Both the position numbers and the translations under genes were made by a program. A stretch of 48,767 bases of DNA from an uncultured Alcaligenaceae bacterium (lineage in GTDB: Bacteria; Pseudomonadota; Gammaproteobacteria; Burkholderiales; Burkholderiaceae_B), in the NCBI GenBank assembly GCA_937896225.1, contig CALBMZ010000082.1:1-48767 (forward strand), given 5' to 3'. Shown piece by piece: positions 6,523 through 15,539 of this stretch. The stretch's first letter is position 1. Every line of letters starts with the position of its first letter. The notes under the pieces are model-generated. The model searched no databases and had not been told where the DNA came from. It was given only the letters and a program-made list of their open reading frames with translations.

Positions 6523-7476
6523 TTACAGGTTTGCAAACCAAATTTTTGCATCGATGTATATTTGCTTGAAACGGTTTGGCACATTTTGCATGGGTAAGGC
6601 TTCAGGTGCTTGCGTCCAGTCAACCATAGAGCCGGCATAGAGCTTGACGTTTTTATCGCCCACTAACTCTGACAGCACGAACCAATTTGTCGCAGCCCAA
6701 TGACCTGTATTGCAAAATGATACGATTTCTTGATCAGGTTGTTGTAAGTTGTACTTGGCGGCTACACTTTTTGCATCAGTTGCGCTGACCATTTGGCTGG
6801 TGCCAGGCTTGAACCATGATGAATGTGCAACGTTCACGGCACCCTCTAGCGTGCCAGGAAGTTTTGCTGCGGCATGACGGGTGTCACCCGTAAAAAACTC
6901 GGTTGGTCGGGCATCAACTAACACCGCTTTATTTGACTTAATCTCTTGCGCCAACTCACTTCGAGTAATTAAGTAGCTTGTATTGACGGTAGGTACAAAC
7001 TGACTTGGTGCAACCGCAACAGGGCTATTGTCAAGCTTTAAGCCCGCTTGCTGCCAAGCTTTAACGCCACCATTCAAAATAGAAAGGCGCTGCAAACCTA
7101 ATACTTTTAATGTCCAATACACCCGAGCTGACGCCCCAAAATCGGTGTCGTTGGCACCACTTGAGACGATCACCGCGTGCGTGTCAGGTGTTAAGCCCAA
7201 ACCTTGCACCAGCGCTGTTAGTTTTTTGATTTCAGGTAATTCACCTGGGTTATTGGCTGCACCACGCCATTTAGCGTAAGGGGCGTTAACTGAGCCCGCA
7301 ATATGGTTTGTCGCATAGGTTTTAGGGTCACGAATATCAATGATACGAACGACCGAATCATTTGTTCGTGCTTGCAACTCACTTGGGTTTAACAGGGGTT
7401 GCGCTGCAGACGCCTGAAATGAAAGGGCCCAAAATGTTGTGACGATGGCCAATTGACCGATTAAAGATTTTTTCAT
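6523..7476 (-). CDS. Periplasmic tandem-domain sulfurtransferase (rhodanese)
   Basis: A 317-aa exported thiosulfate/3-mercaptopyruvate-type sulfurtransferase. Residues 1-25 form a Sec signal peptide (MKKSLIGQLA, a hydrophobic core, then QASA-AQ). The first rhodanese domain (about 28-150) has SSGANDT where the active-site loop should be, so it lacks a catalytic cysteine, as is usual for the N-terminal domain. The second (about 165-300) has FCNTGHWA with the catalytic cysteine at C255. It probably moves sulfane sulfur from thiosulfate or a related donor in the periplasm. The next gene is a YeeE/YedE transporter, which suggests a two-step acquisition route: periplasmic handling, then import. A good sigma-70 promoter lies upstream. 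Confidence 0.9.
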   Translation of the reverse strand: MKKSLIGQLAIVTTFWALSFQASAAQPLLNPSELQARTNDSVVRIIDIRDPKTYATNHIAGSVNAPYAKWRGAANNPGELPEIKKLTALVQGLGLTPDTHAVIVSSGANDTDFGASARVYWTLKVLGLQRLSILNGGVKAWQQAGLKLDNSPVAVAPSQFVPTVNTSYLITRSELAQEIKSNKAVLVDARPTEFFTGDTRHAAAKLPGTLEGAVNVAHSSWFKPGTSQMVSATDAKSVAAKYNLQQPDQEIVSFCNTGHWAATNWFVLSELVGDKNVKLYAGSMVDWTQAPEALPMQNVPNRFKQIYIDAKIWFANL

Positions 7477-7518
7477 GATGGTTCTTAAGTCGTCTTCAAA
7501 TGTTAGTTGTAAGTCTTT

Positions 7519-7547
7519 ATTATGAGCAAAGTCTTTAGATCTGTTAA
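7519..7547 (-). promoter_or_regulatory. Sigma-70-type promoter of the rhodanese-yeeE unit
   Basis: Reading the minus strand, TTAACA (7547-7542) is followed after exactly 17 bp by CATAAT (7524-7519). Each box matches five of six consensus bases. The predicted transcription start gives a leader of about 35 nt to the rhodanese ATG at 7476. Confidence 0.65.
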
Positions 7548-7586
7548 CTACTTTTTAGTGAGCTTTATATAACCTTAGGAAATATA

Positions 7587-7614
7587 AAATGGCATGCCAT
7601 CAGACATGCCATTT
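7587..7614 (-). terminator. Hairpin terminator after malate synthase G
   Basis: AAATGGCATG and CATGCCATTT form a perfect 10-bp stem with an 8-nt loop, 26 bp after the glcB stop on the minus strand and followed there by TATATTT. The U-tract is broken but the stem is long. It separates glcB from the rhodanese promoter. Confidence 0.75.
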
Positions 7615-7639
7615 CTCAATTACTCAGTTACTCTAGTAC

Positions 7640-9868
7640 TCAATAAAAAGCTTGTGCGTGCGCTTTAACCTTCAAACGCCAAGCGTGCAACAGCGGCTCG
7701 GTGTAACCGCTAGGTTGAGCTTCACCCTTAAAGACTAAGTCGCAAGCGGCTTCGTACGCCATTGATTTGTCAAAATTTGGTGCCATAGGCTGGTAAAGCG
7801 GGTCACCTGCATTTTGACCATCAACCACAGCAGCCATCCGTTCAAATGTTTCACGAACTTGGGCTTCGGTGACAATGCCATGACGCAACCAATTGGCGAC
7901 GTGTTGGCTTGAAATGCGCAAGGTTGCACGGTCTTCCATTAAACCGACGTTATGAATGTCTGGCACTTTTGAGCAACCCACGCCTTGATCAATCCAGCGA
8001 ACCACATAACCCAAGATACCTTGAATGTTGTTGTCAAGTTCTTGTTGTTTTTCTAATGCTGACCACCCGGTGTCGGTGGCAACAGGAACCGTGAGTAAAC
8101 CGCCTAATAAGGCTGCTCGTTCAGCAGTGGCATCAATTTTTTCGAGCTCTTTTTGAACGTCAGTGACGTTCACTTGGTGGTAATGTAAAGCATGTAAAGT
8201 CGCTGCGGTGGGGCTCGGTACCCAGGCCGTATTGGCACCCGCTTTAGGGTGTGCAATTTTTTGTTTGAGCATATCAGCCATCAAATCGGGCATGGCCCAC
8301 ATGCCTTTACCAATTTGAGCTTTGCCCCGTAAACCGCAAGCCAAACCAACTAACACGTTGTTACGCTCGTAAGATTGAATCCAGGCGCTGGTTTTCATGT
8401 CGCCTTTGCGAATCATGGGGCCGGCATGCATGGCAGTGTGCATTTCATCGCCTGTACGGTCTAAGAAGCCGGTGTTAATGAAAGCAACACGGCTCTTAGC
8501 GGCATCGATGCAGGCTTTGAGATTAACGCTGGTGCGGCGTTCTTCGTCCATAATGCCAAGCTTGACGGTGCTGTCAGGCAAGCCAACAAGTTTTTCAACC
8601 TGTCCGAACAAATCTGAGGCGAAGGACACCTCTTTGGGGCCATGCATTTTAGGTTTAACAATGTATACGCTGCCGGTACGACTGTTGCGTAAAGGTTGGC
8701 CATCAGCTGTTTTATTTTGCCCTTTTAAGTCATGCAAAGCGATTGTAGTGGTCACAATCGCGTCGAGTATCCCTTCAGGAATTTCTTTTTGTGTACCGTC
8801 AGCCGCGTCATACAAAATGGCAGGGTTGGTCATGAGGTGGCCAACGTTACGTAAGAACATTAATGAACGACCATGCAAACGAACTTCACCGCCATTTGGG
8901 TCGGTGTACAAACGGTCGTTATTTAATTGGCGAGTGGTTGTTTTACCACCTTTGGTGATCTCTTCTTTTAAAGAACCATTCAAAATGCCCAACCAATTGC
9001 GATATGCCAAAATTTTGTCATCCGCATCAACTGCAGCAACTGAGTCTTCCAAATCTAGAATAGTTGATAAGGCAGCTTCAAGCACCACATCACTCACTCC
9101 CGCGGCATCAGTTTTGCCAATGGCGGTTGAAGGGTCAATGATGATGTCAATATGTAAGCCGTTATGCACCAATAAAATAGAGGAGGGTGACGAGGCTTGA
9201 CCTTGAAAACCGACCAACTGAGCGGCTTCTTGCAATGTGGTCGTTTGACCGTCTTTAAGGGTGACTTTTAAGGCGCCTGAGTCAATGCTGTAAGCCGTTG
9301 AGTCTAGATGTGAACCGCGCGCTAACGGCGCTGATTCATCTAAGAATTTTCTGGCAAAATCAATGACAAGAGCCCCGCGCTTAGGGTTGTAACCACCGCT
9401 GCGTTCACAACCATCATCTTCAGGTAAAGCATCTGTTCCATAAAGTGCGTCATACAAAGAACCCCAACGCGCATTGGCAGCATTTAAGGCGTAACGTGCA
9501 TTGAGAACGGGCACAACCAATTGAGGACCAGCTTGAATCGCCAACTCTGCATCAACATTGGCTGTTGTGGCCGCAACCTGACTCGGTTCAGGTACCAAGT
9601 AACCAATGGATTCTAAAAAGGCTTGGTATGCAGCGGGGTCTGTGACAGGGCCAGGGTTGGCACTATGCCATTGATCAAGTTCTATTTGTAAGCGATCGCG
9701 TTCAGCAAGTAAATGTATGTTTTTGGGGGCAAGATCTAAAACGATATCGTTAAAACCTTGCCAGTAGGCTGCGGGCTCTAAGCCTGTGCCGGGCAAAACT
9801 TCTGACTCAATAAACTGCTTGAGGGGGGTTGCTACATGTAATTTGTGAACTTGTGTGCGTGATGTCAT
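7640..9868 (-). CDS. glcB: Malate synthase G
   Basis: A 742-aa single-chain malate synthase of isoform G, which condenses glyoxylate with acetyl-CoA to give malate and CoA. Length and sequence match the family throughout. Visible landmarks are [13 protein letters not shown] near residues 230-245, [18 protein letters not shown] in the acidic catalytic region, [46 protein letters not shown] and [15 protein letters not shown] near the end. It allows growth on glycolate or glyoxylate and, with isocitrate lyase, on acetate. No isocitrate lyase or glycolate oxidase gene is adjacent, so its pathway partners lie elsewhere. It is a monocistronic unit with its own terminator. Confidence 0.98.
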   Translation of the reverse strand: MTSRTQVHKLHVATPLKQFIESEVLPGTGLEPAAYWQGFNDIVLDLAPKNIHLLAERDRLQIELDQWHSANPGPVTDPAAYQAFLESIGYLVPEPSQVAATTANVDAELAIQAGPQLVVPVLNARYALNAANARWGSLYDALYGTDALPEDDGCERSGGYNPKRGALVIDFARKFLDESAPLARGSHLDSTAYSIDSGALKVTLKDGQTTTLQEAAQLVGFQGQASSPSSILLVHNGLHIDIIIDPSTAIGKTDAAGVSDVVLEAALSTILDLEDSVAAVDADDKILAYRNWLGILNGSLKEEITKGGKTTTRQLNNDRLYTDPNGGEVRLHGRSLMFLRNVGHLMTNPAILYDAADGTQKEIPEGILDAIVTTTIALHDLKGQNKTADGQPLRNSRTGSVYIVKPKMHGPKEVSFASDLFGQVEKLVGLPDSTVKLGIMDEERRTSVNLKACIDAAKSRVAFINTGFLDRTGDEMHTAMHAGPMIRKGDMKTSAWIQSYERNNVLVGLACGLRGKAQIGKGMWAMPDLMADMLKQKIAHPKAGANTAWVPSPTAATLHALHYHQVNVTDVQKELEKIDATAERAALLGGLLTVPVATDTGWSALEKQQELDNNIQGILGYVVRWIDQGVGCSKVPDIHNVGLMEDRATLRISSQHVANWLRHGIVTEAQVRETFERMAAVVDGQNAGDPLYQPMAPNFDKSMAYEAACDLVFKGEAQPSGYTEPLLHAWRLKVKAHAQAFY

Positions 9869-9964
9869 ATTTTATGTCTCGATAATAAGAGTGGCAATAA
9901 TGAACGTATTCTAACAATGAACGGTAGACCTGTTTTTTAAACCCACGTGTTCAGCGGAGTTTAC

Positions 9965-10609
9965 TTACTTTTGTTTAGGCCTTAATTTAGGACTGTATTC
10001 GCATAAATCAGCAATGCTACATAGGTGGCATTGTGGAGTTGAGGCCTTGCAAACATAGCGACCATGCAAAATCATCCAGTGGTGGGCGTTTAATTTGTAT
10101 TCTTTAGGTACAAATTTTTCTAAGCTGCGCTCAACAGCCACCACATCTTTACCAGGGGCAATTTTGCTACGGTTTGACACCCTAAATATGTGGGTGTCAA
10201 CCGCAATGGTTGGCCAGCCAAATGCGGTATTTAAAACCACGTTAGCCGTTTTTCGACCTACGCCTGGTAATTGTTCTAACGCCTCACGGTCTTCAGGCAC
10301 CTCACCCCCGTACAAGTCTATCAATATTTTGCTGGTGGCCCAAACATTCTTGGCTTTGGTTCGATACAAGCCAATCGTTTGTATATATTTCTCAATGCCA
10401 GCCACACCCAGTTTGTATAAGGCTTGTGGGGTGCCATATTGTGCAAATAAAGGCTCTGTTGCTTTGTTAACTGATTTGTCAGTCGCTTGAGCCGATAAAA
10501 GTACAGCAATTAACAACTGAAAGGTTGATTGGTAATTGAGCTCTGTTTTCGGGGCAGGGTTGGCGGCCTCAAATCGTGCAAATATTTGTGCTCGTTTGTC
10601 TGCATTCAT
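9965..10609 (-). CDS. nth: Endonuclease III
   Basis: A 214-aa bifunctional DNA glycosylase/AP lyase of base excision repair that removes oxidised pyrimidines. The helix-hairpin-helix motif is LPGVGRKTANVVL with catalytic Lys at 120, and the catalytic Asp at 138 lies in IAVDTHIFRV; both positions equal those of the E. coli enzyme. The C-terminal cysteines (CKASTPQCHLCSIADLC) ligate a [4Fe-4S] cluster. It follows the RnfB-type ferredoxin by 31 bp on the same strand, an arrangement common in betaproteobacteria. It is likely the last gene of phaZ-rnfB-nth. Confidence 0.98.
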   Translation of the reverse strand: MNADKRAQIFARFEAANPAPKTELNYQSTFQLLIAVLLSAQATDKSVNKATEPLFAQYGTPQALYKLGVAGIEKYIQTIGLYRTKAKNVWATSKILIDLYGGEVPEDREALEQLPGVGRKTANVVLNTAFGWPTIAVDTHIFRVSNRSKIAPGKDVVAVERSLEKFVPKEYKLNAHHWMILHGRYVCKASTPQCHLCSIADLCEYSPKLRPKQK

Positions 10610-10640
10610 ATGATTAGGTTAATGCGTCGTTGACGTTAAT

Positions 10641-11261
10641 TTATTTATTTAGTGGTTGAGTGGCACCGACCGATTCTTTTGCGCGACGTGCTTTTACGCG
10701 CGCCATGACATCTTCTAATATGCTTGCTTTATTAACTGACGTGGGTACAGTTGGGGTCTCTGAAGGGGTGTCTGCTCGCGCCAGTCGCTCGCGACGGTTG
10801 TGATAGCGGTTGCGGGCAACGTTAGCACGTTCAGGTGACCAGTCTAATGCGGTGGGCGCGACAACCATTTCAATGCAGTCAACCGGGCAGGGGGGTAAGC
10901 ATAACTCACAGCCCGTGCAGGCGTCAGCTATGACAGTATGCATACGTTTGTTGGCACCTACTATGGCATCAACGGGACAGGCAACAATACAAAGGGTACA
11001 GCCTATGCAGTGTATCTCGTCAATTACAGCAATCTTGAATGGGCCTGGTTCACCACAGTCGGGGTCTATGCGTTCGGGCTGCTGTTTAAGCAACTGAGAA
11101 AGTAGCAACATGCCGGGTTCACCGCCGGGTGGGCAACGATTAGGTTTGGTTGAACCGTCTGCTAGAGCTTGGGCGTATGGCCGGCAACCATCAAACCCAC
11201 ACTTGGTACATTGGGTTTGAGGCAGCAGGGCATCTATTTGGTCAACAAGAGCTAAATGCAA
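10641..11261 (-). CDS. rsxB: Stand-alone RnfB/RsxB-type ferredoxin
   Basis: A 206-aa iron-sulfur protein. The N-terminal ARLF-type cluster region is [17 protein letters not shown], with a further cysteine in NRCPPGG. Two [4Fe-4S] ferredoxin motifs follow, [16 protein letters not shown] and [16 protein letters not shown]. The C-terminus is a basic, unstructured tail. The N-terminal membrane helix of full Rnf/Rsx B subunits is absent, and no other rnf gene is nearby, so this is the soluble orphan form found beside nth in betaproteobacteria. Its electron partner is not known from sequence; delivery of electrons to the Nth cluster or to PHB metabolism is speculation. The start is a TTG 8 bp after the phaZ stop. 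Confidence 0.88.
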   Translation of the reverse strand: MHLALVDQIDALLPQTQCTKCGFDGCRPYAQALADGSTKPNRCPPGGEPGMLLLSQLLKQQPERIDPDCGEPGPFKIAVIDEIHCIGCTLCIVACPVDAIVGANKRMHTVIADACTGCELCLPPCPVDCIEMVVAPTALDWSPERANVARNRYHNRRERLARADTPSETPTVPTSVNKASILEDVMARVKARRAKESVGATQPLNK

Positions 11262-11269
11262 AATAGTGT

Positions 11270-12493
11270 TTAGGCGTTTCGAATGAATGCATGTATTTTA
11301 GGGTAAATCATCTCTCGCCAACGACGCCCAGCAAAAATACCGTAATGACCGCACTCAGGCGCAGTAAAGTGTTGTTTGTTAGCGGCAGGTATGCCAGAAC
11401 AGAGCTTTTGTGCGGCTTGCGTTTGACCTTCACCAGAAATATCGTCTAACTCACCTTCGATGGTGAATAACGACACATTTGTAATGTCAGCGGGTTTGAC
11501 GGGTTTATCATCAACCATCCAGGAGCCTTTTGGCAGCACATGCTCTTGAAACACCATTTTGATTGTATCAAGGTAAAACTCTGCAGGCATATCTAATACG
11601 GCGTTGTACTCGTTGTAAAACTTACGATGCCCTTCTGCGTCGGCATCGTCACCTTTAACCAAGTCTAAATAAAAATCGTAATGAGACTTGACGTGTCGAT
11701 CAGGGTTCATCGCAATAAATCCGGCATGCTGCAGAAAACCGGGGTAGACACGTCGACCTGCACCGGGGTATTGATTGGGAACAGTGTGAATTAGTTTTTC
11801 TTCGAACCATTCAAAGGGTTTGTTTTCTGCAAGACGATTAACCTGAGTGGGTGATTCGCGAAAATCAATCGGGCCGCCCATCATCACCATACTTTTAGGT
11901 AAGGCAGCGTCTTTGGCCGAAGCCATCAAAGAGATGGCGGCTAAGACGGGAACGGTAGGTTGGCAGACTGAAATAACATGTACATCGGCGCCTAAATGCC
12001 GAAGAAGTTTTTGAATGGTCAGCACATAGTCGTTTAAATGAAACGGCCCTTCTGAAAGTGGCACCATGCGCGCATCAACCCAGTCGGTTACGTAAACGTC
12101 GTGTTCGGGCAACAGGGTGCGAACGGCGTCACGTAACAACGTGGCATGGTGGCCTGAAAGGGGGGCAACCAACAGAATACAGGGGTCTTGTGGGCGGGTT
12201 TTTGGTAAATCACGCACAAAATGAACCAATTGACAAAATGGTGTTTGGGTTGTTATTTCGGGCTTAACCGCAACCGTCAACCCATTAATGACTGTTGTGT
12301 CTAGATCCCAATCGGGTTTGGTGTACGCTTTGCCGAGCCGGTTTACCAATTCATAACCCGCTGCAAGTGATCTTGATAGGGGGGTGTAAGCAAATGGGCT
12401 AGCAGGGTTAGTAAATAAACTTGAGCCTATATCGGTCAGGCTAAGTAGTGGTGACATGAGTGCTTTTTGCATCTCGTGAAGGTGATAAAGCAT
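11270..12493 (-). CDS. phaZ: Intracellular polyhydroxyalkanoate (PHB) depolymerase
   Basis: A 407-aa depolymerase that degrades stored poly-3-hydroxybutyrate granules. The start [10 protein letters not shown] fits the family N-terminus. The catalytic nucleophile is a cysteine, C177 in [13 protein letters not shown], instead of the serine of a normal lipase box, as in Ralstonia/Cupriavidus PhaZa1. The probable catalytic Asp lies in [13 protein letters not shown] and His in [15 protein letters not shown] near the C-terminus. It implies that the organism makes PHB, although no synthase is in this window. It heads a run with the RnfB-type ferredoxin and nth, and has a plausible promoter upstream. 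Confidence 0.95.
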   Translation of the reverse strand: MLYHLHEMQKALMSPLLSLTDIGSSLFTNPASPFAYTPLSRSLAAGYELVNRLGKAYTKPDWDLDTTVINGLTVAVKPEITTQTPFCQLVHFVRDLPKTRPQDPCILLVAPLSGHHATLLRDAVRTLLPEHDVYVTDWVDARMVPLSEGPFHLNDYVLTIQKLLRHLGADVHVISVCQPTVPVLAAISLMASAKDAALPKSMVMMGGPIDFRESPTQVNRLAENKPFEWFEEKLIHTVPNQYPGAGRRVYPGFLQHAGFIAMNPDRHVKSHYDFYLDLVKGDDADAEGHRKFYNEYNAVLDMPAEFYLDTIKMVFQEHVLPKGSWMVDDKPVKPADITNVSLFTIEGELDDISGEGQTQAAQKLCSGIPAANKQHFTAPECGHYGIFAGRRWREMIYPKIHAFIRNA

Positions 12494-12533
12494 ACTTTCT
12501 TTTTCCCCTCGTTGTGTAGCAGATAACTTACTT

Positions 12534-12561
12534 ATTATCAGGGGTTAGATAGCATTTACAA
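12534..12561 (-). promoter_or_regulatory. Possible promoter of phaZ
   Basis: On the minus strand TTGTAA (12561-12556) is followed after 16 bp by GATAAT (12539-12534), preceded by the bases CT. The boxes match four and five of six consensus positions. The leader to the phaZ ATG would be about 35 nt. No second candidate in the gap is as good. Confidence 0.4.
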
Positions 12562-12646
12562 AGAAATTTTAGGGTTTATTTCAAATTTATTTCAACGTTG
12601 TTATGACACAACTTAGGGTAACAACTAATCGCTAAAGTGGGCCCTT

Positions 12647-13459
12647 TTACCAATAGTTTTCAACCGCTAGCGTACCCAACACACCACGCCGGCCAGCCGC
12701 AAAGCCGTCTAATGAAAGTAAATTACGCATCTCAGTCACCATGGCGGGGTTGCCGCACAGCATGATGCGTGATTGCTCTGGGTTAAGGGGTTCGTTGGCT
12801 AAACTTTCTAACGTATCGTTTTCGTATAGTGAGGTAATACGGTTGGGGCCATTAAGCGCTGCCTGAGAACAAATGGGTAAATATTTAAGTTTGCCGCCCG
12901 ATGCGTCTTGTCTTTGCTCAACCAAGCTTTCAATTGAGTCACGGTAAGCCAGTTCGTCAGGTGTTCGCACGCCATGAACTAGCACGACTGTTTTAAATTG
13001 TTGCCAGATATCAGAAGATTCAAGCATCGGTAAAAATGCTGAAATACCCGTGCCGGTTGCTACCAGCCACAACGAGTCAGCTGGTGTAAAGCGATCAAGT
13101 GTTAAAAAACCAAAAGACTGGCGCTCGACCCAAATGGGGGCACCAACAGGTTGCTGTTCAAGCAGGGGGCTAAATTGGCCATCAGGTACCACCACACAAT
13201 AAAACTCAAGCTCGGTCTCAAGTGGGTGTGTCACCATTGAGTATGCGCGCCAAACATCTGGCTCGGCTAAGTCAGGTTTTGACTTCAGGCCGATACGTGC
13301 AAACTGACCAGGTAAATAATTAAATGAGGCGTCTCGGGTTGTGCGAACTGAAAATAACCGGTCAGCAAGCCAAACCATACGATGCGTTATGGTTTCGCAT
13401 GTGTATTTGAGTTCAGCGGGCTGAGCAGGGTGCGAAGGTGGAGCAGGCGATTGAGTCAA
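12647..13459 (-). CDS. fpr: Ferredoxin-NADP+ reductase
   Basis: A 270-aa FAD- and NADP-binding reductase that exchanges electrons between NADPH and ferredoxin. The FAD-binding barrel includes NYLPGQFARIGL (about 48-60) and RAYSMVTHP. The NADP domain has WLVATGTGISAFLPML, then VLVHGVRTPDELAYRD and MLCGNPAMVTEMR, and ends VENYW. The start is read as TTG at 13459. That gives an N-terminus about 15-20 residues longer than usual, proline/alanine-rich, without an internal ATG alternative until residue 28. It lies 11 bp after fdxA, so the reductase and its ferredoxin are almost certainly co-transcribed. Confidence 0.93.
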   Translation of the reverse strand: MTQSPAPPSHPAQPAELKYTCETITHRMVWLADRLFSVRTTRDASFNYLPGQFARIGLKSKPDLAEPDVWRAYSMVTHPLETELEFYCVVVPDGQFSPLLEQQPVGAPIWVERQSFGFLTLDRFTPADSLWLVATGTGISAFLPMLESSDIWQQFKTVVLVHGVRTPDELAYRDSIESLVEQRQDASGGKLKYLPICSQAALNGPNRITSLYENDTLESLANEPLNPEQSRIMLCGNPAMVTEMRNLLSLDGFAAGRRGVLGTLAVENYW

Positions 13460-13470
13460 AGCAAGTCAGG

Positions 13471-13794
13471 CTACTTTTCAAGATATTGAAGCTTGCCAAT
13501 CACACCATTCCATTGGTCAGCTTCGGGCAAAGGAGCTTTGGTGCGAGTGATACTGGAAAACTTAGGTGTTAGTTCAGCGTTTAGAGCGATAAATGCAATT
13601 TGGTCAGCTGGCACGTCTTCTTCGGCAAAAATGGCATTGGCGGGGCATTCAGGTATGCAAACTGCACAGTCAATGCATTCGTCAGGGTCAATAACTAAAA
13701 AATTTGGCCCTTCACGAAAGCAGTCAACCGGGCAAACATCAATGCAGTCGGTAAATTTACATTTGATACAGTTTTCAGTTACGACGTGGGTCAT
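13471..13794 (-). CDS. fdxA: Ferredoxin FdxA (7Fe type)
   Basis: A 107-aa ferredoxin with one [3Fe-4S] and one [4Fe-4S] centre. The first set of cysteines is C9, C17 and C50 with C12, C21 and C25 nearby ([19 protein letters not shown]); the second set is C40, C43, C46 ([12 protein letters not shown]). The ATG at 13794 gives the standard family start [13 protein letters not shown]; a longer reading would need a TTG at 13821 and is unlikely. It is the first gene of fdxA-fpr and divergent from pncB. FdxA carries low-potential electrons in central metabolism and cluster assembly; its specific partner here is its own reductase. Confidence 0.96.
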   Translation of the reverse strand: MTHVVTENCIKCKFTDCIDVCPVDCFREGPNFLVIDPDECIDCAVCIPECPANAIFAEEDVPADQIAFIALNAELTPKFSSITRTKAPLPEADQWNGVIGKLQYLEK

Positions 13795-13920
13795 TGCATA
13801 TTCACTTTCTAAAAAACTCAATATATTAATATATTTTACTCGTTTGCTTCGGCATTTTAATCAATGCCCCCGAAAAGCTTAATGGCGTGTGCTATGTTTA
13901 AGCATATCGATGGGAATTAA

Positions 13921-15096
13921 ATGATTATTCGCTCACTTTTAGATACCGATCTTTACAAATTCAGCATGATGCAAGTGGTTTTGCATCACTTCCCGGCGGC
14001 GCAAGTCGAATACCGGTACAAATGTCGTACGCCAAATATTAATTTTCGGCCGTATGTCGACGAGATTCGAGCTGAAATTAAAGCGCTTTGCCAATTAAGG
14101 TTCAAAGTTGAAGAGTTAGACTACCTAAGAAGCCTTCGATTTATTAAAAGCGATTTTATTGACTTCTTAGAACTATTTCACTTGCCTGAAAAATGTATTC
14201 TCGTCAGCGACGGCGAATTGCCAGGTGAAATATCAATTGTTGTTAAAGGGCCTTGGTTACACACCATATTGTTTGAAATACCGGTTTTAGCAATTGTGAA
14301 TGAAGTTTATTTTCGTCGGGAATCAAATTTACCCGTGCTCGATGAAGGTCGCCGTCGGTTAACAGAAAAAATTAAGTTAGTGGCTGACGCCCCAGATTTG
14401 GCTTCCTTTCGCGTAGCCGAATACGGCACGCGTCGTCGGTTTTCGTCAGAATGGCACGAAGAAGTGGTGACAACGCTCAAAAGCACAATGGGCCGTCATT
14501 TTGCAGGCACCAGTAACGTATTAATGGCTAAACGTCACAACGTTACCCCCTTGGGTACGATGGGACATGAGTACTTGCAAGCCTGCCAAGCATTGGGCCC
14601 GCGGTTACGTGACTCGCAGGTGTTTGCTTTAGAAGTGTGGGCCAAAGAGTACCGGGGTGATTTAGGTATTGCTTTATCAGATGTCTATGGTTTAGACGCA
14701 TTTTTACGTGACTTTGACATGTATTTTTGTAAACTCTTCGATGGTGCGAGGCATGACTCGGGCGACCCATTTATATGGGGTGAGCGTATGCTTGAACACT
14801 ACCAAGCTAACCGTGTCCTGCCGCGCTCTAAAACATTGGTGTTTTCAGACTCGTTAACCTTTCCCCTTGCAATTGAAATTGCCCGTCGCTTTGCGGGGCG
14901 CTGCCATGTTTCTTTCGGAATTGGTACAAACTTAACTAACGATTTGGGTCATCAACCGTTACAGATTGTGATGAAAATGGTGCGTTGTAACGATCAACCT
15001 GTTGCCAAAGTATCTGATGCCCCAGAAAAAACAATGTGCGATGACCAAGCCTATTTGGCATACTTAAGGCAAGTTTTTGATTTGCCACCGGCATGA
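13921..15096 (+). CDS. pncB: Nicotinate phosphoribosyltransferase
   Basis: A 391-aa enzyme of NAD salvage converting nicotinate and phosphoribosyl pyrophosphate, with ATP hydrolysis, to nicotinate mononucleotide. The start [22 protein letters not shown] is the family signature. [13 protein letters not shown] and [22 protein letters not shown] mark the substrate site, and [14 protein letters not shown] with [11 protein letters not shown] mark the phosphoribosyl pocket. Length is normal. A GGGA Shine-Dalgarno precedes the ATG. It is divergent from fdxA and followed after 37 bp by a RidA homologue. Confidence 0.98.
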   Translation: MIIRSLLDTDLYKFSMMQVVLHHFPAAQVEYRYKCRTPNINFRPYVDEIRAEIKALCQLRFKVEELDYLRSLRFIKSDFIDFLELFHLPEKCILVSDGELPGEISIVVKGPWLHTILFEIPVLAIVNEVYFRRESNLPVLDEGRRRLTEKIKLVADAPDLASFRVAEYGTRRRFSSEWHEEVVTTLKSTMGRHFAGTSNVLMAKRHNVTPLGTMGHEYLQACQALGPRLRDSQVFALEVWAKEYRGDLGIALSDVYGLDAFLRDFDMYFCKLFDGARHDSGDPFIWGERMLEHYQANRVLPRSKTLVFSDSLTFPLAIEIARRFAGRCHVSFGIGTNLTNDLGHQPLQIVMKMVRCNDQPVAKVSDAPEKTMCDDQAYLAYLRQVFDLPPA

Positions 15097-15133
15097 TTTT
15101 GAAACATCTTAATTTCTCAACAAAGGAAGCAAC

Positions 15134-15484
15134 ATGCAAGTAATTAAACGCGTAAATGTAGGGCAAAGATTGTCCGACATGGCGATTTACAATGGCGTGG
15201 CCTATTTGGCAGGCCAAGTGCCTGACGACGTGACTCAAGATATTGCAGGTCAAACTGCTCAGGTGTTAAATACCATTGATAAACTCTTAGCAGAAGCAGG
15301 CAGCAATAAATCTCGTATTTTATTGGCACAAATTTATGTGGCAAACATGAAAGAGTTTGATGGCATGAACAAAGCATGGGACGCTTGGGTTGCTGAAGGC
15401 AATGCCCCACCGCGCGCCACCATCGAAGCCCGTTTAGCCAATGCTGATTTTAAGGTTGAAATTGTTGTAACGGCGGCGGTATAA
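15134..15484 (+). CDS. RidA/YjgF-family protein
   Basis: A 116-aa member of the RidA/YjgF/YER057c family, trimeric enamine/imine deaminases that remove reactive intermediates of pyridoxal-phosphate enzymes. The conserved arginine lies in NAPPRATIEARLA (R near residue 96), with GQVPDD and the QTAQVLNTIDKLLAEAG helix upstream. The end VEIVVTAAV is typical. It is preceded by AAAGGAAGC as ribosome site. Because it sits between NAD salvage and relA it may be general housekeeping; the exact subgroup (RidA versus Rid1-7) needs alignment. Confidence 0.9.
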   Translation: MQVIKRVNVGQRLSDMAIYNGVAYLAGQVPDDVTQDIAGQTAQVLNTIDKLLAEAGSNKSRILLAQIYVANMKEFDGMNKAWDAWVAEGNAPPRATIEARLANADFKVEIVVTAAV

Positions 15485-15539
15485 AACTAACGTTGGCCCT
15501 GCTTTTTTTAGGTTTAGCTTACACCACTCGCTATTCAGT

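Noticed and set aside
8397-9200. 267-aa open frame on the plus strand inside malate synthase G
   Set aside because: It is antisense to a fully conserved gene, shows no family features, is rich in Ser/Lys/Leu from reverse-complement codons, and has no ribosome site.
10641-11261. Part of a complete Rnf/Rsx membrane complex
   Set aside because: No rnfA, C, D, G or E gene is present and the N-terminal membrane helix of true RnfB is missing.
13872-13907. GCTTAA/TTAAGC inverted repeat upstream of pncB as an NAD-regulator operator
   Set aside because: It does not resemble the NrtR or NiaR site patterns I know and the arms are short and AT-rich.
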